Source: Spirosoma profusum
GTDB lineage: Bacteria; Bacteroidota; Bacteroidia; Cytophagales; Spirosomataceae
Direction: 5' to 3'
Assembly: GCF_014699005.1 (NCBI RefSeq)
Contig: NZ_JACWZY010000023.1
Location: forward strand, 88,643-152,642
DNA length: 64,000 nucleotides
Shown here piece after piece: positions 38,201 to 46,111 of this stretch (position 1 is the first letter of the stretch; every line of letters begins with the position of its first letter). The translations under genes and the position numbers were made by a program. Under the pieces are notes generated by a model that searched no databases, was not told the origin of the DNA, and worked only from the letters and a program-made list of their open reading frames with translations.

Positions 38201-38752
38201 GGCTTCAATACGACGCCAGAGAATCGGGTGGCACCAGGCCGGGTTTGCCCCCTGCACCAGAAATAAATCGGCTTCTTCGATATCGTCGTAACAGACTGGC
38301 ACTGAGTCTTCGCCCAGTGCCAGTTTGTATCCAACCACCGCCGAACTCATGCATAAGCGTGAATTGGTGTCGATATTGTTGGAGCCAATAAATCCTTTGA
38401 TAAGCTTATTAACCAGATAATATTCTTCAGTCAGGCACTGGCCCGATACGTAGAACGCGACCGAATCGGGACCGAATTTCTCGATAAACGTTTTGAAAAC
38501 AGCAGCCGTGCGGTCCAGCGCCGAATCCCAACTTACCCGCTGCATGGGCATCGACCGATTAAGCCGCATCTGCGGATACAGCAATCGGTCCGACTGGTCC
38601 ATGACCGTATAGTGCAGATTCATGCCTTTCGAGCACAACATGCCCCGATTCGACGGGTGCTGCTTATCGCCTTCGACGGTCAATCGGCCATTCGACTCCT
38701 GTTTGACTACGATTCCACAGCCAACACCACAATAACAACAGGTCGTTTGCAT
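35183..38752 (-). CDS. nasA: Assimilatory nitrate reductase fused to NAD(P)H-flavin reductase and BFD domain
   Basis: This cytoplasmic enzyme reduces nitrate to nitrite. The 1189 residues comprise three parts. The N-terminal 4Fe-4S motif has Cys5, Cys8, Cys12 and Cys40 and leads a molybdopterin (bis-PGD) domain with the NSRLCMSS loop, whose Cys should bind molybdenum. From about residue 690 there is an NAD(P)H/FAD reductase of NirB/NasB type (IIIIGAGSAG, VIVGGGLLGLELA, IFAAGEVA). From about 1110 there is a BFD 2Fe-2S domain (CSC and CGSC). In Klebsiella the reductase is the separate NasB, so this chain would take electrons directly from NAD(P)H. ATG at 38752 is chosen because the upstream extension to 38830 runs through a repeat. 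The last 13 residues derive from a repeat element. Confidence 0.93.
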   Translation of the reverse strand: MQTTCCYCGVGCGIVVKQESNGRLTVEGDKQHPSNRGMLCSKGMNLHYTVMDQSDRLLYPQMRLNRSMPMQRVSWDSALDRTAAVFKTFIEKFGPDSVAFYVSGQCLTEEYYLVNKLIKGFIGSNNIDTNSRLCMSSAVVGYKLALGEDSVPVCYDDIEEADLFLVQGANPAWCHPILWRRIEAHKAANPNVKIICIDPRRTDTARSSDLHLPIRPGTDIVLNNAIGRLLIENGDIDLDFITNHADGFTTYHTQVMLRSVEEAAEICGVSVEDIRTVADWIGRSKGFLSLWTMGLNQSVVGVNKNLSLINLHLITGRIGKPGNGPFSLTGQPNAMGGRETGGLANVLPAHRDVTNADHRAEVEAFWNTPVRIADKPGLTATEMFDALNTGTLKAIWIINTNPMVSMPDVNTVEAALKKARFVVVQDVSNRADTVQFADVVLPAAAWLEKEGTMTNAERRIAYLPKVIDAPGEALPDSEIIWRFAQKMGFEANFSYTSVAEVYDEYAKITAGTNIDITGVSHELLKQKRTIQWPFPQGAGSAGQGTKRLFSDNQFYTANGRAQIHALPDENTSEPTDSDFPLVLTTGRIRDQWHTMTKTGRVAKLNQHIPQPFLQIHPDDARIRGIQDEQLVEVRSRRGEVRVKAQISEDVRPGLCFLPMHWGKRLNNNLNRANNVTNALVDPRSKEPDFKFSAVDVVLYRKPVEKIIIIGAGSAGLGFINTYRSLKSSATPVDDEIHVFSKEIYPFYNRVLLPDYISGAQSWEQLVKLREEQFEEANIIVHKGVGIAHIDRNANVVVDTNGVEHHYDKLLLGTGSSAFMPKGIPKLPGIFNMRSRLDADSLMPFLSPRSGISGEPHTVIVGGGLLGLELAASLRQIGVRVTVIQRVGRFMERQLDPLASELLYLELLDRGIDVYFNEEVQTFLGTNRVEGITLNSGKRIDCQAVVIAIGTVPTIDLARNAGLVCNRGVVVNDYMQTSDPNIFAAGEVAQWNGQMWGITLAAEQQADVAARYIAGDISQPYRGSLSISILKMEGLHLCSMGLTEAPVTASGTPDLDYEEIVFIDKAKRYYKKCIVHQDKLVGAILIGDKNEFAEFRELIANGIELSEKRLQLLCASKKVDPVEGKLVCSCNTVGQGNLERAIKAGCTDFQQLCQKTGAGTGCGSCRPEVRSILEKITVETGHALSPMRQQ

Positions 38753-38766
38753 AAGTGATAAGTGAC

Positions 38767-38856
38767 GAACGATAAGTGATGAACGATAAGTGATGAGTAT
38801 TGCTCGCGTCAACCTACGCGGTCCACTCATCGCTCATCGTTTATCACTCATCACTA
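38767..38856. repeat. Imperfect inverted repeat built of GATAAGTGATGA units
   Basis: Arms 38767-38798 and 38825-38856 match at 26 of 32 positions and enclose a 26-nt loop. The left side is made of near-tandem CGATAAGTGATGAA units. It fills the whole gap between narK and nasA. Confidence 0.65.
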
Positions 38857-38858
38857 GA

Positions 38859-40163
38859 TTACGCTGTTTGCAATTCCGTTTCGGTCGCTTCTTCCACCAC
38901 CACGGCTTTGTTAAAGTTTACGAGAAAGAGAATCAGGCCGACGACGGCGACTAAGGAACCGATGTACATGAACGCCTGACCGTAGCTAATAGACTGCGAT
39001 TTGAACAGGAATCCCATCAGCATACCACCAACATTGCCGCCTGCGCCAACCACACCCGAAATGACACCCACCGCTTTCGGATTCACGAAAGGCACAATGG
39101 CATACGTACCACCATTCGACATTTTCAGGAATAGTGCAAAGGTCAACATGGACGCAATGGCCATTGGCAAGCTACCGGCCTGTGCGAACAACATGATGCC
39201 TAAACCTTCGAGCAGTAGCATACTTGCCAGCAAAATTCCTTTGCCGCGCATGCCGTATTTGTTTCCCACTTTATCGGCTACGATACCGCCCAATGCGCGG
39301 GCAAAAATGTTCATGAATCCAAACAGCATCGCCCAGAAACCCGCTTCGGTTTCGGCCATTTTAAAATTGTCGAAGAAATAAAGAGCGGCTACCCCATCGA
39401 AGGTAATTTCCATACCGAAGCAGCAAGCGTATGCCAGCGCCAGCGCCCAAACGCGAATGTCGGCGCAGGCTTTCCAGAAACTTACTTTCTCGCCAGTTGA
39501 TGTGGTGCGTTTTATTTCGTCGAAATTGCCGTTTGGTGTATCGCTGGTGAACCGGTAATACACAAATGCCATGATGAGCATGAGCATACCTGGAGCAATC
39601 ATCGCCAGCCGCCATGCTTCGGATTTCGTGTAACCAAATCCAACGATGGCCGCCATAATAACGGGCATCGCCAACTGCGTGATACCACCGCCCAAATTAC
39701 CCCAGCCACCCGCTACTGCATTAGCCGTACCTTTAATTTTCGGTGCAAACATGACCGACGTGTGAAACTGCGTAATCACGAACGACGCACCTATGACACC
39801 AATCGCCAGCCGGAACAGCAGGAACGTAGTATAATCATGCGCCAGTCCCACCAACATTACCGGTAGTGAACCAATCGCCAGCAACGCTGTGTATGTTTTG
39901 CGCGGCCCCCACGTATCACACAGTTTTCCAATGATCAAACGGGCAAAAATCGTAGCCGAAACAGCTGCAATGATGGTATTTCCAACTTGTGGTTTAGTCA
40001 GTCCGAGGTCAGCGCGAATGGCGGGCATCAGCGGGGCCAGCCCGAACCAGCCGAAAAAGCAGACAAAGAAGGTGAACCACGTAATGTGGAACGTACGCAT
40101 CTGGATGCCTTTTACCCTGAAAATATTGAGAGAATCAAGCGGTTTATTCGTTGTCAGATTCAT
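38859..40163 (-). CDS. narK: NarK-type nitrate/nitrite MFS transporter
   Basis: This is an inner-membrane importer or exchanger of nitrate and nitrite with about 12 helices over 434 residues. Family features are FFVCFFGWFGLAPLMPAI in helix 1, GKLCDTWGPRKTY (the loop 2-3 signature), and the two glycine-rich nitrate signatures, AVAGGWGNLGGGITQL and GVVGAGGNVGGMLMG. It sits between an outer-membrane porin and the nitrate reductase gene on the same strand, which fits import of nitrate for assimilation. MRTFHITW at 40100 is an alternative start that trims a non-conserved N-terminus. Confidence 0.93.
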   Translation of the reverse strand: MNLTTNKPLDSLNIFRVKGIQMRTFHITWFTFFVCFFGWFGLAPLMPAIRADLGLTKPQVGNTIIAAVSATIFARLIIGKLCDTWGPRKTYTALLAIGSLPVMLVGLAHDYTTFLLFRLAIGVIGASFVITQFHTSVMFAPKIKGTANAVAGGWGNLGGGITQLAMPVIMAAIVGFGYTKSEAWRLAMIAPGMLMLIMAFVYYRFTSDTPNGNFDEIKRTTSTGEKVSFWKACADIRVWALALAYACCFGMEITFDGVAALYFFDNFKMAETEAGFWAMLFGFMNIFARALGGIVADKVGNKYGMRGKGILLASMLLLEGLGIMLFAQAGSLPMAIASMLTFALFLKMSNGGTYAIVPFVNPKAVGVISGVVGAGGNVGGMLMGFLFKSQSISYGQAFMYIGSLVAVVGLILFLVNFNKAVVVEEATETELQTA

Positions 40164-40224
40164 GATTGTATGTGTTTGTCAGATGTTAGAAATGTGTTTT
40201 AGTGGAGCCATTCCGGCGTTTTTG

Positions 40225-41748
40225 TCACTTCTTCTCCGCCAGAAAATCCGGGCGGATATTGATCATCAGGTAGGCCCACGTACCAATTTTATCTTTCTGA
40301 TTCATAGTACCTTGCTTGGTATATTCGAGCGTATTGGTGCCGTTCATGATGGCGTACCCCCCTTCCAACGTCGTGAACTTGTTGAGGGCATACGTAGCGA
40401 TCAGGTCGTATTCGACGCCCAGTTTCGAGGATATGGGCGTAGCGGGAGCTGCATCGGGCATTTTGTTGAACGTAGTGGCCGCCAACGCGAAATAATGCAC
40501 ATCGAACGTAGTAGTCAGCCGCTTTCCAGCGTATTTGAACTTCAAAAAGGCATCCTGCAAACCACCCGACGGTGAACCCGTTCCGACGTAGAAGTAATCC
40601 ATGTAGCCCCAATGCCGGTGTGGCGTCCCATAAAGTGGATCGAAGCGGCTGGTTTCGCCGGATTTGATACGTGCATCGTCGTTACCCGACAATACTTCGT
40701 AGCCAGGCCCCACGCTGAACACGCCACGCTGGAACATTACGTTACCGCCATAGTGATACGCATTTTTGAGTTGAAGGCCATCCCGGTCACGGCCGCTTTG
40801 TCCGTAGGCGAACACCTGCCATAAAACGGGCGTCGTTTTACCCGCTTGCCCCGTCAGCATGGCCCCATACGTAACGCGGGAGTTCGTGCCCGACTGGTCG
40901 TAACGGCGCCCATATACGTAACCCATTGCCGACGTACCAATGGAGTCAATCCGGTATTTCTGGAAATCGTCTTTAAAAACTAGTGCCGAGAATTTGGTGC
41001 TTTTAAACTTGCGCGTCAGGTACGCCATCTGAAACGACTTGAACTGCTGATTCTGGCCGTTGGTACTCACCGCATTGGCAACTATAGGCGCACCGCCTTT
41101 GCCGCTGGTCGGGATAAATCCGGCAGGAACTGACAACGTAACGTTTTGCGTCGAAAGAGCCGAAGTCGGTACGTTGGTGGGCGTGTAATACGTTCCGGCC
41201 ACGCCAAAAGCATCGGTATTCTGGTTGAAACCCAGACCCAAATCCAATACCCAGCCTTTGTGCTGTGCTTTTAGCAAAGCCGCATCGAACCGACGTCCCT
41301 GCTGGAGCCAGTCAAGGTTGCCGAGCAGTCGGACATCGTCGTAAACCAGTTCCTGCCGACCAATTTTAAGCGACAGGTAATCAATGGCTTTGGTAGCAAT
41401 GGTCGAATCGGCCCGGTTGAGAAGCGTGAGATCGGCCCAGGCTTCGTGAACCATCAGGCGGTTGCCATCGCTGTTCGAGATGGAAGAGGCATCCTGACCC
41501 CACACCCGTACGTCCTGAACCGCTACGCTGAACGTAACACGGTCCCATTTGTAGCCAAACGTAAGCCGCGCCCGTTGCGACGTAAAGGCCGCCATCGGAC
41601 TATCTTTTACGGGCAGATTACCGACGCCGTTACGTAGTTCCGTGCGGGTACGTAACTGACCGATCAAGGAAAACTGAGCATTAGCTGGCCGGCAAAAATC
41701 TAGTGTCAGCCCGGTTATGAGTGCTATAGAGAGAAGAGAAAATTTCAT
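40225..41748 (-). CDS. Alginate-export family outer-membrane beta-barrel protein
   Basis: This 507-residue protein has a signal peptide (LLSIALITGLTL, ending near NAQFS) and alternating beta-strand sequence ending in an aromatic-rich C-terminus, as expected of an outer-membrane barrel. Features such as RTELRNG, KIGRQELVYDDVRLLG and WLQQGRRFDA match the AlgE/alginate-export family. No alginate genes are present. Its position between cobA and narK suggests a nitrate-permeable porin instead (inference). The frame is open to 41808, but ATG at 41748 places the signal peptide first. Confidence 0.85.
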   Translation of the reverse strand: MKFSLLSIALITGLTLDFCRPANAQFSLIGQLRTRTELRNGVGNLPVKDSPMAAFTSQRARLTFGYKWDRVTFSVAVQDVRVWGQDASSISNSDGNRLMVHEAWADLTLLNRADSTIATKAIDYLSLKIGRQELVYDDVRLLGNLDWLQQGRRFDAALLKAQHKGWVLDLGLGFNQNTDAFGVAGTYYTPTNVPTSALSTQNVTLSVPAGFIPTSGKGGAPIVANAVSTNGQNQQFKSFQMAYLTRKFKSTKFSALVFKDDFQKYRIDSIGTSAMGYVYGRRYDQSGTNSRVTYGAMLTGQAGKTTPVLWQVFAYGQSGRDRDGLQLKNAYHYGGNVMFQRGVFSVGPGYEVLSGNDDARIKSGETSRFDPLYGTPHRHWGYMDYFYVGTGSPSGGLQDAFLKFKYAGKRLTTTFDVHYFALAATTFNKMPDAAPATPISSKLGVEYDLIATYALNKFTTLEGGYAIMNGTNTLEYTKQGTMNQKDKIGTWAYLMINIRPDFLAEKK

Positions 41749-41982
41749 CGAAAATGACGGTTGACTGAAGAAAATCGGTGAGGAAATCGCACAGTACACC
41801 CAACCCACGTTAGCGTGTTTCTAATCAGCGAGTTAGTACGTAGAAAAGCAGAGACCGGGTAATGAGAAGAGCGTCGCTTGTCAAAGCGTTATACCCGACT
41901 GGCCAGAGAAGCAGATTTGCTTTACGCTGTTTTTTTCATTTTCTTTGAAACGTTTGTGTTTTTCGCATAGACAAACCCTGTT

Positions 41983-42017
41983 AGCCGGTCCAAAGGTGCC
42001 CCCACACCGGACCGGCT
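41983..42017. terminator. Hairpin downstream of cobA with T-run on the plus side
   Basis: Arms 41983-41991 and 42009-42017 (9 bp) with an inner GGTG/CACC pairing lie directly after the cobA stop. The T-run (CTTTTTTG) follows on the plus strand, opposite to cobA transcription, and no plus-strand gene precedes it. A leftward terminator or processing signal is possible. The rest of 41749-41982 shows nothing else. Confidence 0.4.
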
Positions 42018-42025
42018 TTTTTGTT

Positions 42026-42784
42026 TTAATAGGTCACTCCAGCGGTTCGCAGGCATTCCGCCAGATACGACGGATGCAACGTAACGACCTCGCCAATAAT
42101 GAGCACGGCGGGTGCCCCCACACCCTGCTGCGCCACTACCTTTGGCATATTCCAGACCTGACCAACCACGCACTGTTCATCAGGGCGCGTTCCGTTCTGT
42201 ACCACCGCCATCGGCATATGAGCCCGGCCGGCCTGGCAGTACATCGCACAAATTTCTTCCAGTTTACTCATGCCCATCAGCACCACAACGGTCGCCTTCG
42301 AATGAACGGCAAGTTGAAGATCATCAGACAGTTCGCCGGTTCGGGTAGTTCCCGTAATGACCCAGAAACTCTCACTGACACCCCGGCACGTAACGGGAAT
42401 GCCCTGCGAAGCTGGTACCGCAATACTGCTCGATACACCCGGCACTACGTCGCACGGAATACCATGCTCACGCGCATAGGCGAGTTCTTCAAAGCCGCGC
42501 CCAAATACGTAGGAGTCACCCCCTTTCAGGCGTACTACGTGCCCGTGTTCCTGCGCCAGCCGGACAATCAGGTCATTGATTTCAGCCTGCGAAAACGACG
42601 CTTTTCCAGCCCGTTTTCCTACATACATCGTCAACGCCTGTTCGGGCGCAAACTCCAGTAAACTGTTGTTGGCGAGGTCGTCGTATAATACTACGTCGGC
42701 TTGCCGAAGCGCCCTGATTCCTTTCAAGGTAATCAATTCGCCGTCGCCGGGACCCGCCCCCACGAGTGTTAGCTTTGGCTGCAT
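42026..42784 (-). CDS. cobA: Uroporphyrinogen-III C-methyltransferase (SUMT)
   Basis: It methylates uroporphyrinogen III twice with S-adenosylmethionine to give precorrin-2, the precursor of siroheme used by NirB. The 252 residues show the classical signatures: VGAGPGDGELITLKGIRAL at the start, ADVVLYDDL, RLKGGDSYVFGRG and the VPGVSSSIAVPASQGIPVTC loop. It leads the leftward nitrate operon and faces nirB across the divergent promoter region, so siroheme supply is probably co-regulated with nitrite reduction. The dehydrogenase/ferrochelatase part of CysG is not fused and not nearby. Confidence 0.95.
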   Translation of the reverse strand: MQPKLTLVGAGPGDGELITLKGIRALRQADVVLYDDLANNSLLEFAPEQALTMYVGKRAGKASFSQAEINDLIVRLAQEHGHVVRLKGGDSYVFGRGFEELAYAREHGIPCDVVPGVSSSIAVPASQGIPVTCRGVSESFWVITGTTRTGELSDDLQLAVHSKATVVVLMGMSKLEEICAMYCQAGRAHMPMAVVQNGTRPDEQCVVGQVWNMPKVVAQQGVGAPAVLIIGEVVTLHPSYLAECLRTAGVTY

Positions 42785-42815
42785 TGGACTCTCTGGTTTA
42801 ATAGGTTAATAGTGG

Positions 42816-42833
42816 TATTGTACTATTATAGTA
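42816..42833 (-). promoter_or_regulatory. Candidate operator in cobA leader (AATAGTACAATA, with palindrome)
   Basis: TATTGTACTATT (42816-42827) reads AATAGTACAATA on the minus strand and is repeated in the nirB leader. It overlaps the palindrome TACTAT-T-ATAGTA (42821-42833). It lies 33 bases downstream of the proposed cobA -7 element. The binding protein is unknown. Confidence 0.5.
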
Positions 42834-42860
42834 AAAACTAACTATATTCTGTTTTCGCTT

Positions 42861-42890
42861 CAAAAGTAGAGTGAAAATTCTTAAAAACAA
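42861..42890 (-). promoter_or_regulatory. Promoter of the leftward nitrate operon (TTG-N19-TACTTTTG)
   Basis: On the minus strand CTTG (ending opposite 42888) is followed after 19 bases by TACTTTTG (42868 to 42861), which fits the Bacteroidota -33/-7 consensus with one mismatch in TTTG. It lies 77 bases upstream of the cobA start. Confidence 0.62.
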
Positions 42891-42965
42891 GCATTTCATA
42901 AAAAATTATCTTCCAAATTAAAGTTATTGGCAAATGTAATGTTAGGAATTATAAAAAATACCGTT

Positions 42966-42973
42966 TAGTTTTG
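42966..42973 (+). promoter_or_regulatory. -7 element of the nirB promoter (TAGTTTTG)
   Basis: TAGTTTTG matches TAnnTTTG and lies about 90 bases before the nirB start codon in an AT-rich divergent region. No good -33 element is seen, which is consistent with activator-dependent transcription (inference). Confidence 0.55.
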
Positions 42974-43011
42974 ACCTGTCTTTTTGGGGAGGAAAAAGGC
43001 AATATTATTAG

Positions 43012-43023
43012 AATAGTACAATA
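43012..43023 (+). promoter_or_regulatory. Candidate operator in nirB leader (AATAGTACAATA)
   Basis: The 12-mer is identical to the one in the cobA leader when each is read in its own direction of transcription. It lies 38 bases after the -7 element, against 33 bases on the other side, and sits within a TATTATT...AATAATA inverted repeat. Confidence 0.5.
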
Positions 43024-43063
43024 ATAAAACAGGGTTTTCACAATGTTATAGTTACTAATAACT

Positions 43064-45583
43064 ATGAACACAAACACCAGCAAGCATGTCGTTGTGATTG
43101 GCAATGGCATGGTGGGCTACAAATTCTGCGAGAAACTCGTAGCCAAACAAAAAGACAGGCAACTTTTTACGCTGACGGTTTTTGGGGAAGAACCGCGCGT
43201 TGCCTACGACCGTGTTCACCTGAGCGCTTATTTCGCCGGGAAAACCGCCGAGGATTTGACCCTTGCCCCCACTGAATGGTATGCCGAACATGGCATCACA
43301 CTCCACCTCACCGATCCCGTTGTCGACATCGATCGCGACCGTAAAGAAGTACGGTCGCACCACGGTCTGGTAGTGCCTTACGACTACCTGGTTATGGCGA
43401 CCGGTTCGGGTGCGTTTGTGCCCCCGTTGGCTGGTGTCGAAAAAGATGGGGTTTTCGTGTATCGAACCATCGAAGATCTCGAACTCATTCAATCGTACGC
43501 ACGTCGCGCGCGGAAGGGAGCTGTTTTGGGTGGTGGGTTACTGGGTTTGGAGGCCGCCAAAGCCCTGCTCGATTTAGGATTGGAAGAAGCTCACGTAGTA
43601 GAATTTGCTCCGCGATTGATGCCCCGGCAGATTGACGACGCGGGTTCGGGGATTTTGCAGCGCCAACTCGAATCGCTGGGATTAAACATTCATCTGTCTA
43701 AAAGCACACAGGAGATTACGGGCTACGATTGCATCACGGGGATGAAGTTTGCCGATGGTACGCATCTGGAAGTCGATATGCTGGTGATTTCGGCCGGCAT
43801 TCGTCCACGCGATGAGCTGGCCAAATCAGCCGGAATTGACACGCATCCACGCGGAGGCATTCTTGTCGATAATTCGCTCAAAACATCAGATTCCAGCATT
43901 TTTGCCATTGGCGAGTGCGCCGTGGCTCACCACATGATTTATGGTTTGGTAGCACCCGGATACGAAATGGCCGACGTAGTGGCGTCGCAACTGATGGGCG
44001 AGACGAAAGAATTCAAGCCCTTCGACATGTCGACCAAACTCAAGCTGATCGGCACCGACGTTGGCTCTTTCGGTGATCCATTTGCAGCTGAGCCGTCTTG
44101 CCGAACCATTGTTTACGAAAACAAAGCGAAGGGCGTTTACAAGCGTATCAACGTATCAGCCGATGGGAAAGAATTGCTAGGCGGTATTCTGGTGGGCGAT
44201 GCCGAGCAGTACAATATGCTGCTGCAAACCTGTAAGAACAAAACCATCCTTCCACCTGACCCTGAAGATATTATCCTCGGTTCGCGAGGTGGCGAAGAAG
44301 CTGGAGCCGGCATAATGGGACTGCCCGACGACGCCATCATCTGCTCCTGCGAAGCCATCACGAAAGCGATGCTCTGCCACGAAATCGGCGAAAATGGTAA
44401 TAATTCAGTCGATGCGCTAAAAAAAGCGACCAAAGCCTGTACGGGTTGCGGAGGATGCACGCCAATGGTAAAAGATCTAATTCAGGGCGTGATGAAGGAG
44501 AAAGGCGTTTACGTACGCAACATTCTCTGCGAGCACTTCAACTACACCCGTCAGGAATTGCTGGATTTAGTGAAGATGAACGGCTTGAAAACGTACACTG
44601 AAACACTGAATCAGTTTGGTCATGGCGATGGTTGCGAGATTTGTAAACCCGCCGTAGCGTCTATTCTGGCAAGTTTGTGGAACGAGAATATTCTCAAAAA
44701 GGATAGAGCGACCATTCAGGATTCGAACGACCGGTTTCTGGCTAATATCCAGAAAGGTGGTACATATTCGGTGGTACCGCGCGTGGCCGGTGGCGAAATC
44801 ACACCCGAAAAATTGATCGTACTGGGGCAGGTCGCCCAGAAATACGGCCTGTATACCAAAATAACAGGCGGGCAACGTATTGACCTGTTTGGTGCGCACG
44901 TCGGCGATTTGCCCAAAATCTGGGAAGAATTGATTGCGGCTGGTTTTGAAAGTGGGCATGCGTACGGCAAATCGCTACGTACCGTGAAAAGCTGCGTGGG
45001 TAGTACATGGTGCCGATTTGGTGTGCAGGATTCCGTTACATTCGCCGTTGAGTTGGAAAACCGATACAAAGGATTGCGGTCGCCCCACAAGCTGAAATCG
45101 GGCGTATCGGGTTGTACACGCGAGTGTGCTGAAGCACAAAGCAAAGATTTCGGCATCATTGCGACCGAAAAAGGATGGAATCTCTACGTCTGCGGCAACG
45201 GTGGCGTTAAACCCCAACACGCTCAGCTGCTGGCGTCGGATGTCGATAAGGAAACCTGCGTCCGGTTGCTCGACCGGTTTCTAATGTTCTACGTGAAAAC
45301 GGCTGACCCACTCACTCGTACTGCTACGTGGCTGAACAAACTGGAAGGCGGTATGACGTATTTGAAAGCCGTAGTAGTCGACGACGTACTGGGCATTTGC
45401 GCTGACCTGGAACGCGAGATGCAACTCATTGTCGATACGTATGCCTGCGAGTGGAAAGAAGTTGTCGAAAGCCCCGAACTCCGCCGACGCTTCAGCCATT
45501 TTGTGAACGCTCCCGAAGTCAAAGACCCTACCGTCCAATTCGAGTCCATGCGCGATCAAGTGCGCGCGAAGGAGTGGGCGTAG
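43064..45583 (+). CDS. nirB: Nitrite reductase (NAD(P)H), large subunit
   Basis: This cytoplasmic siroheme enzyme reduces nitrite to ammonium with NAD(P)H. The 839 residues contain, in order: an FAD/NAD reductase (VVIGNGMVGYKF, AVLGGGLLGLEAAKAL, FAIGECAV), a BFD 2Fe-2S domain near residue 430-480 (CSC, then CTGCGGC), and the ferredoxin-like and siroheme/4Fe-4S domains. The cluster ligands are visible as CVGSTWC (C-x5-C) and CTREC (C-x3-C), and GRYxGL-type contacts are replaced by family-specific NRYKGLRSPHK. Length and order match E. coli NirB. It is the first gene of the rightward operon with nirD and a two-component system. Confidence 0.96.
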   Translation: MNTNTSKHVVVIGNGMVGYKFCEKLVAKQKDRQLFTLTVFGEEPRVAYDRVHLSAYFAGKTAEDLTLAPTEWYAEHGITLHLTDPVVDIDRDRKEVRSHHGLVVPYDYLVMATGSGAFVPPLAGVEKDGVFVYRTIEDLELIQSYARRARKGAVLGGGLLGLEAAKALLDLGLEEAHVVEFAPRLMPRQIDDAGSGILQRQLESLGLNIHLSKSTQEITGYDCITGMKFADGTHLEVDMLVISAGIRPRDELAKSAGIDTHPRGGILVDNSLKTSDSSIFAIGECAVAHHMIYGLVAPGYEMADVVASQLMGETKEFKPFDMSTKLKLIGTDVGSFGDPFAAEPSCRTIVYENKAKGVYKRINVSADGKELLGGILVGDAEQYNMLLQTCKNKTILPPDPEDIILGSRGGEEAGAGIMGLPDDAIICSCEAITKAMLCHEIGENGNNSVDALKKATKACTGCGGCTPMVKDLIQGVMKEKGVYVRNILCEHFNYTRQELLDLVKMNGLKTYTETLNQFGHGDGCEICKPAVASILASLWNENILKKDRATIQDSNDRFLANIQKGGTYSVVPRVAGGEITPEKLIVLGQVAQKYGLYTKITGGQRIDLFGAHVGDLPKIWEELIAAGFESGHAYGKSLRTVKSCVGSTWCRFGVQDSVTFAVELENRYKGLRSPHKLKSGVSGCTRECAEAQSKDFGIIATEKGWNLYVCGNGGVKPQHAQLLASDVDKETCVRLLDRFLMFYVKTADPLTRTATWLNKLEGGMTYLKAVVVDDVLGICADLEREMQLIVDTYACEWKEVVESPELRRRFSHFVNAPEVKDPTVQFESMRDQVRAKEWA

Positions 45584-45608
45584 TAGTCGATAGTCGTCAG
45601 TCAATAGT

Positions 45609-45704
45609 CATTTTTGTCATGCTGAGGAACGAAGCATCTTAAAGGTTAAGGACTCTCAAGTTGGGATGCTTCAAGATGCTTCGTTCCTCAGCATGACAAA
45701 AATG
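45609..45704. repeat. REP-like inverted repeat, copy B (32-bp arms)
   Basis: Arms 45609-45640 and 45673-45704 are exact reverse complements over 32 bases with a 32-nt loop that itself repeats GATGCTTC next to the right arm. The arm core is GTCATGCTGAGGAACGAAGC. It lies inside the nirB-nirD operon. Confidence 0.9.
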
Positions 45705-45741
45705 GTTACTTATTATCAACCTGATAGTTAATTTACTAACA

Positions 45742-46095
45742 ATGGAAGCTATTGCCATAAATACTGATAAATTAACCTGGCACGCAGCTTGCCGGGTCGA
45801 AGATATTCCTCAGGATGGCGGTGCCTGCGCGCTGATCGACGGGAGGCAAATCGCGATCTTTAACTTTGCTCGTCGGGGTGAATGGTACGCTACTGACAAC
45901 GAATGCCCACACCGACAGCAAATGGCCATCGGACGGGGGATGATTGGGAGTCAGGGCGAAGAGCCAAAGGTGGCCTGCCCCTTTCACAAACGAACGTTTT
46001 CGCTCAAAACCGGCCATTGCCTGAACGACGATGGCTATCGAATCAATACGTTCCCTGTAAAGGTTGAACAGGGCGTTGTATTCGTTGGTGTGTGA
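45742..46095 (+). CDS. nirD: Nitrite reductase (NAD(P)H), small subunit (Rieske type)
   Basis: This 117-residue partner of NirB is a small Rieske-fold 2Fe-2S protein. The cluster ligands are visible as CPH (in NECPHRQQ) and CPFH (in ACPFHKRTF), so both Cys-x-His and Cys-x2-His are kept. In E. coli NirD the ligands are lost, so this version could carry a real cluster. The gene starts 158 bases after nirB with a long hairpin in between and ends 16 bases before the sensor kinase gene, suggesting one operon. Confidence 0.92.
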   Translation: MEAIAINTDKLTWHAACRVEDIPQDGGACALIDGRQIAIFNFARRGEWYATDNECPHRQQMAIGRGMIGSQGEEPKVACPFHKRTFSLKTGHCLNDDGYRINTFPVKVEQGVVFVGV

Positions 46096-46111
46096 ATAAT
46101 CCAGAACGTTT

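Noticed and set aside
41922..42173. 83-codon frame overlapping the end of cobA
   Set aside because: It runs through the cobA coding region and a hairpin; composition is not protein-like and no start signal is seen.
42816..43023. AATAGTACAATA motif as a classical NarL heptamer (TACYYMT)
   Set aside because: TACTATT differs from the E. coli heptamer at the fifth position and the spacing is not that of known NarL dimers, so it is only called a candidate operator.
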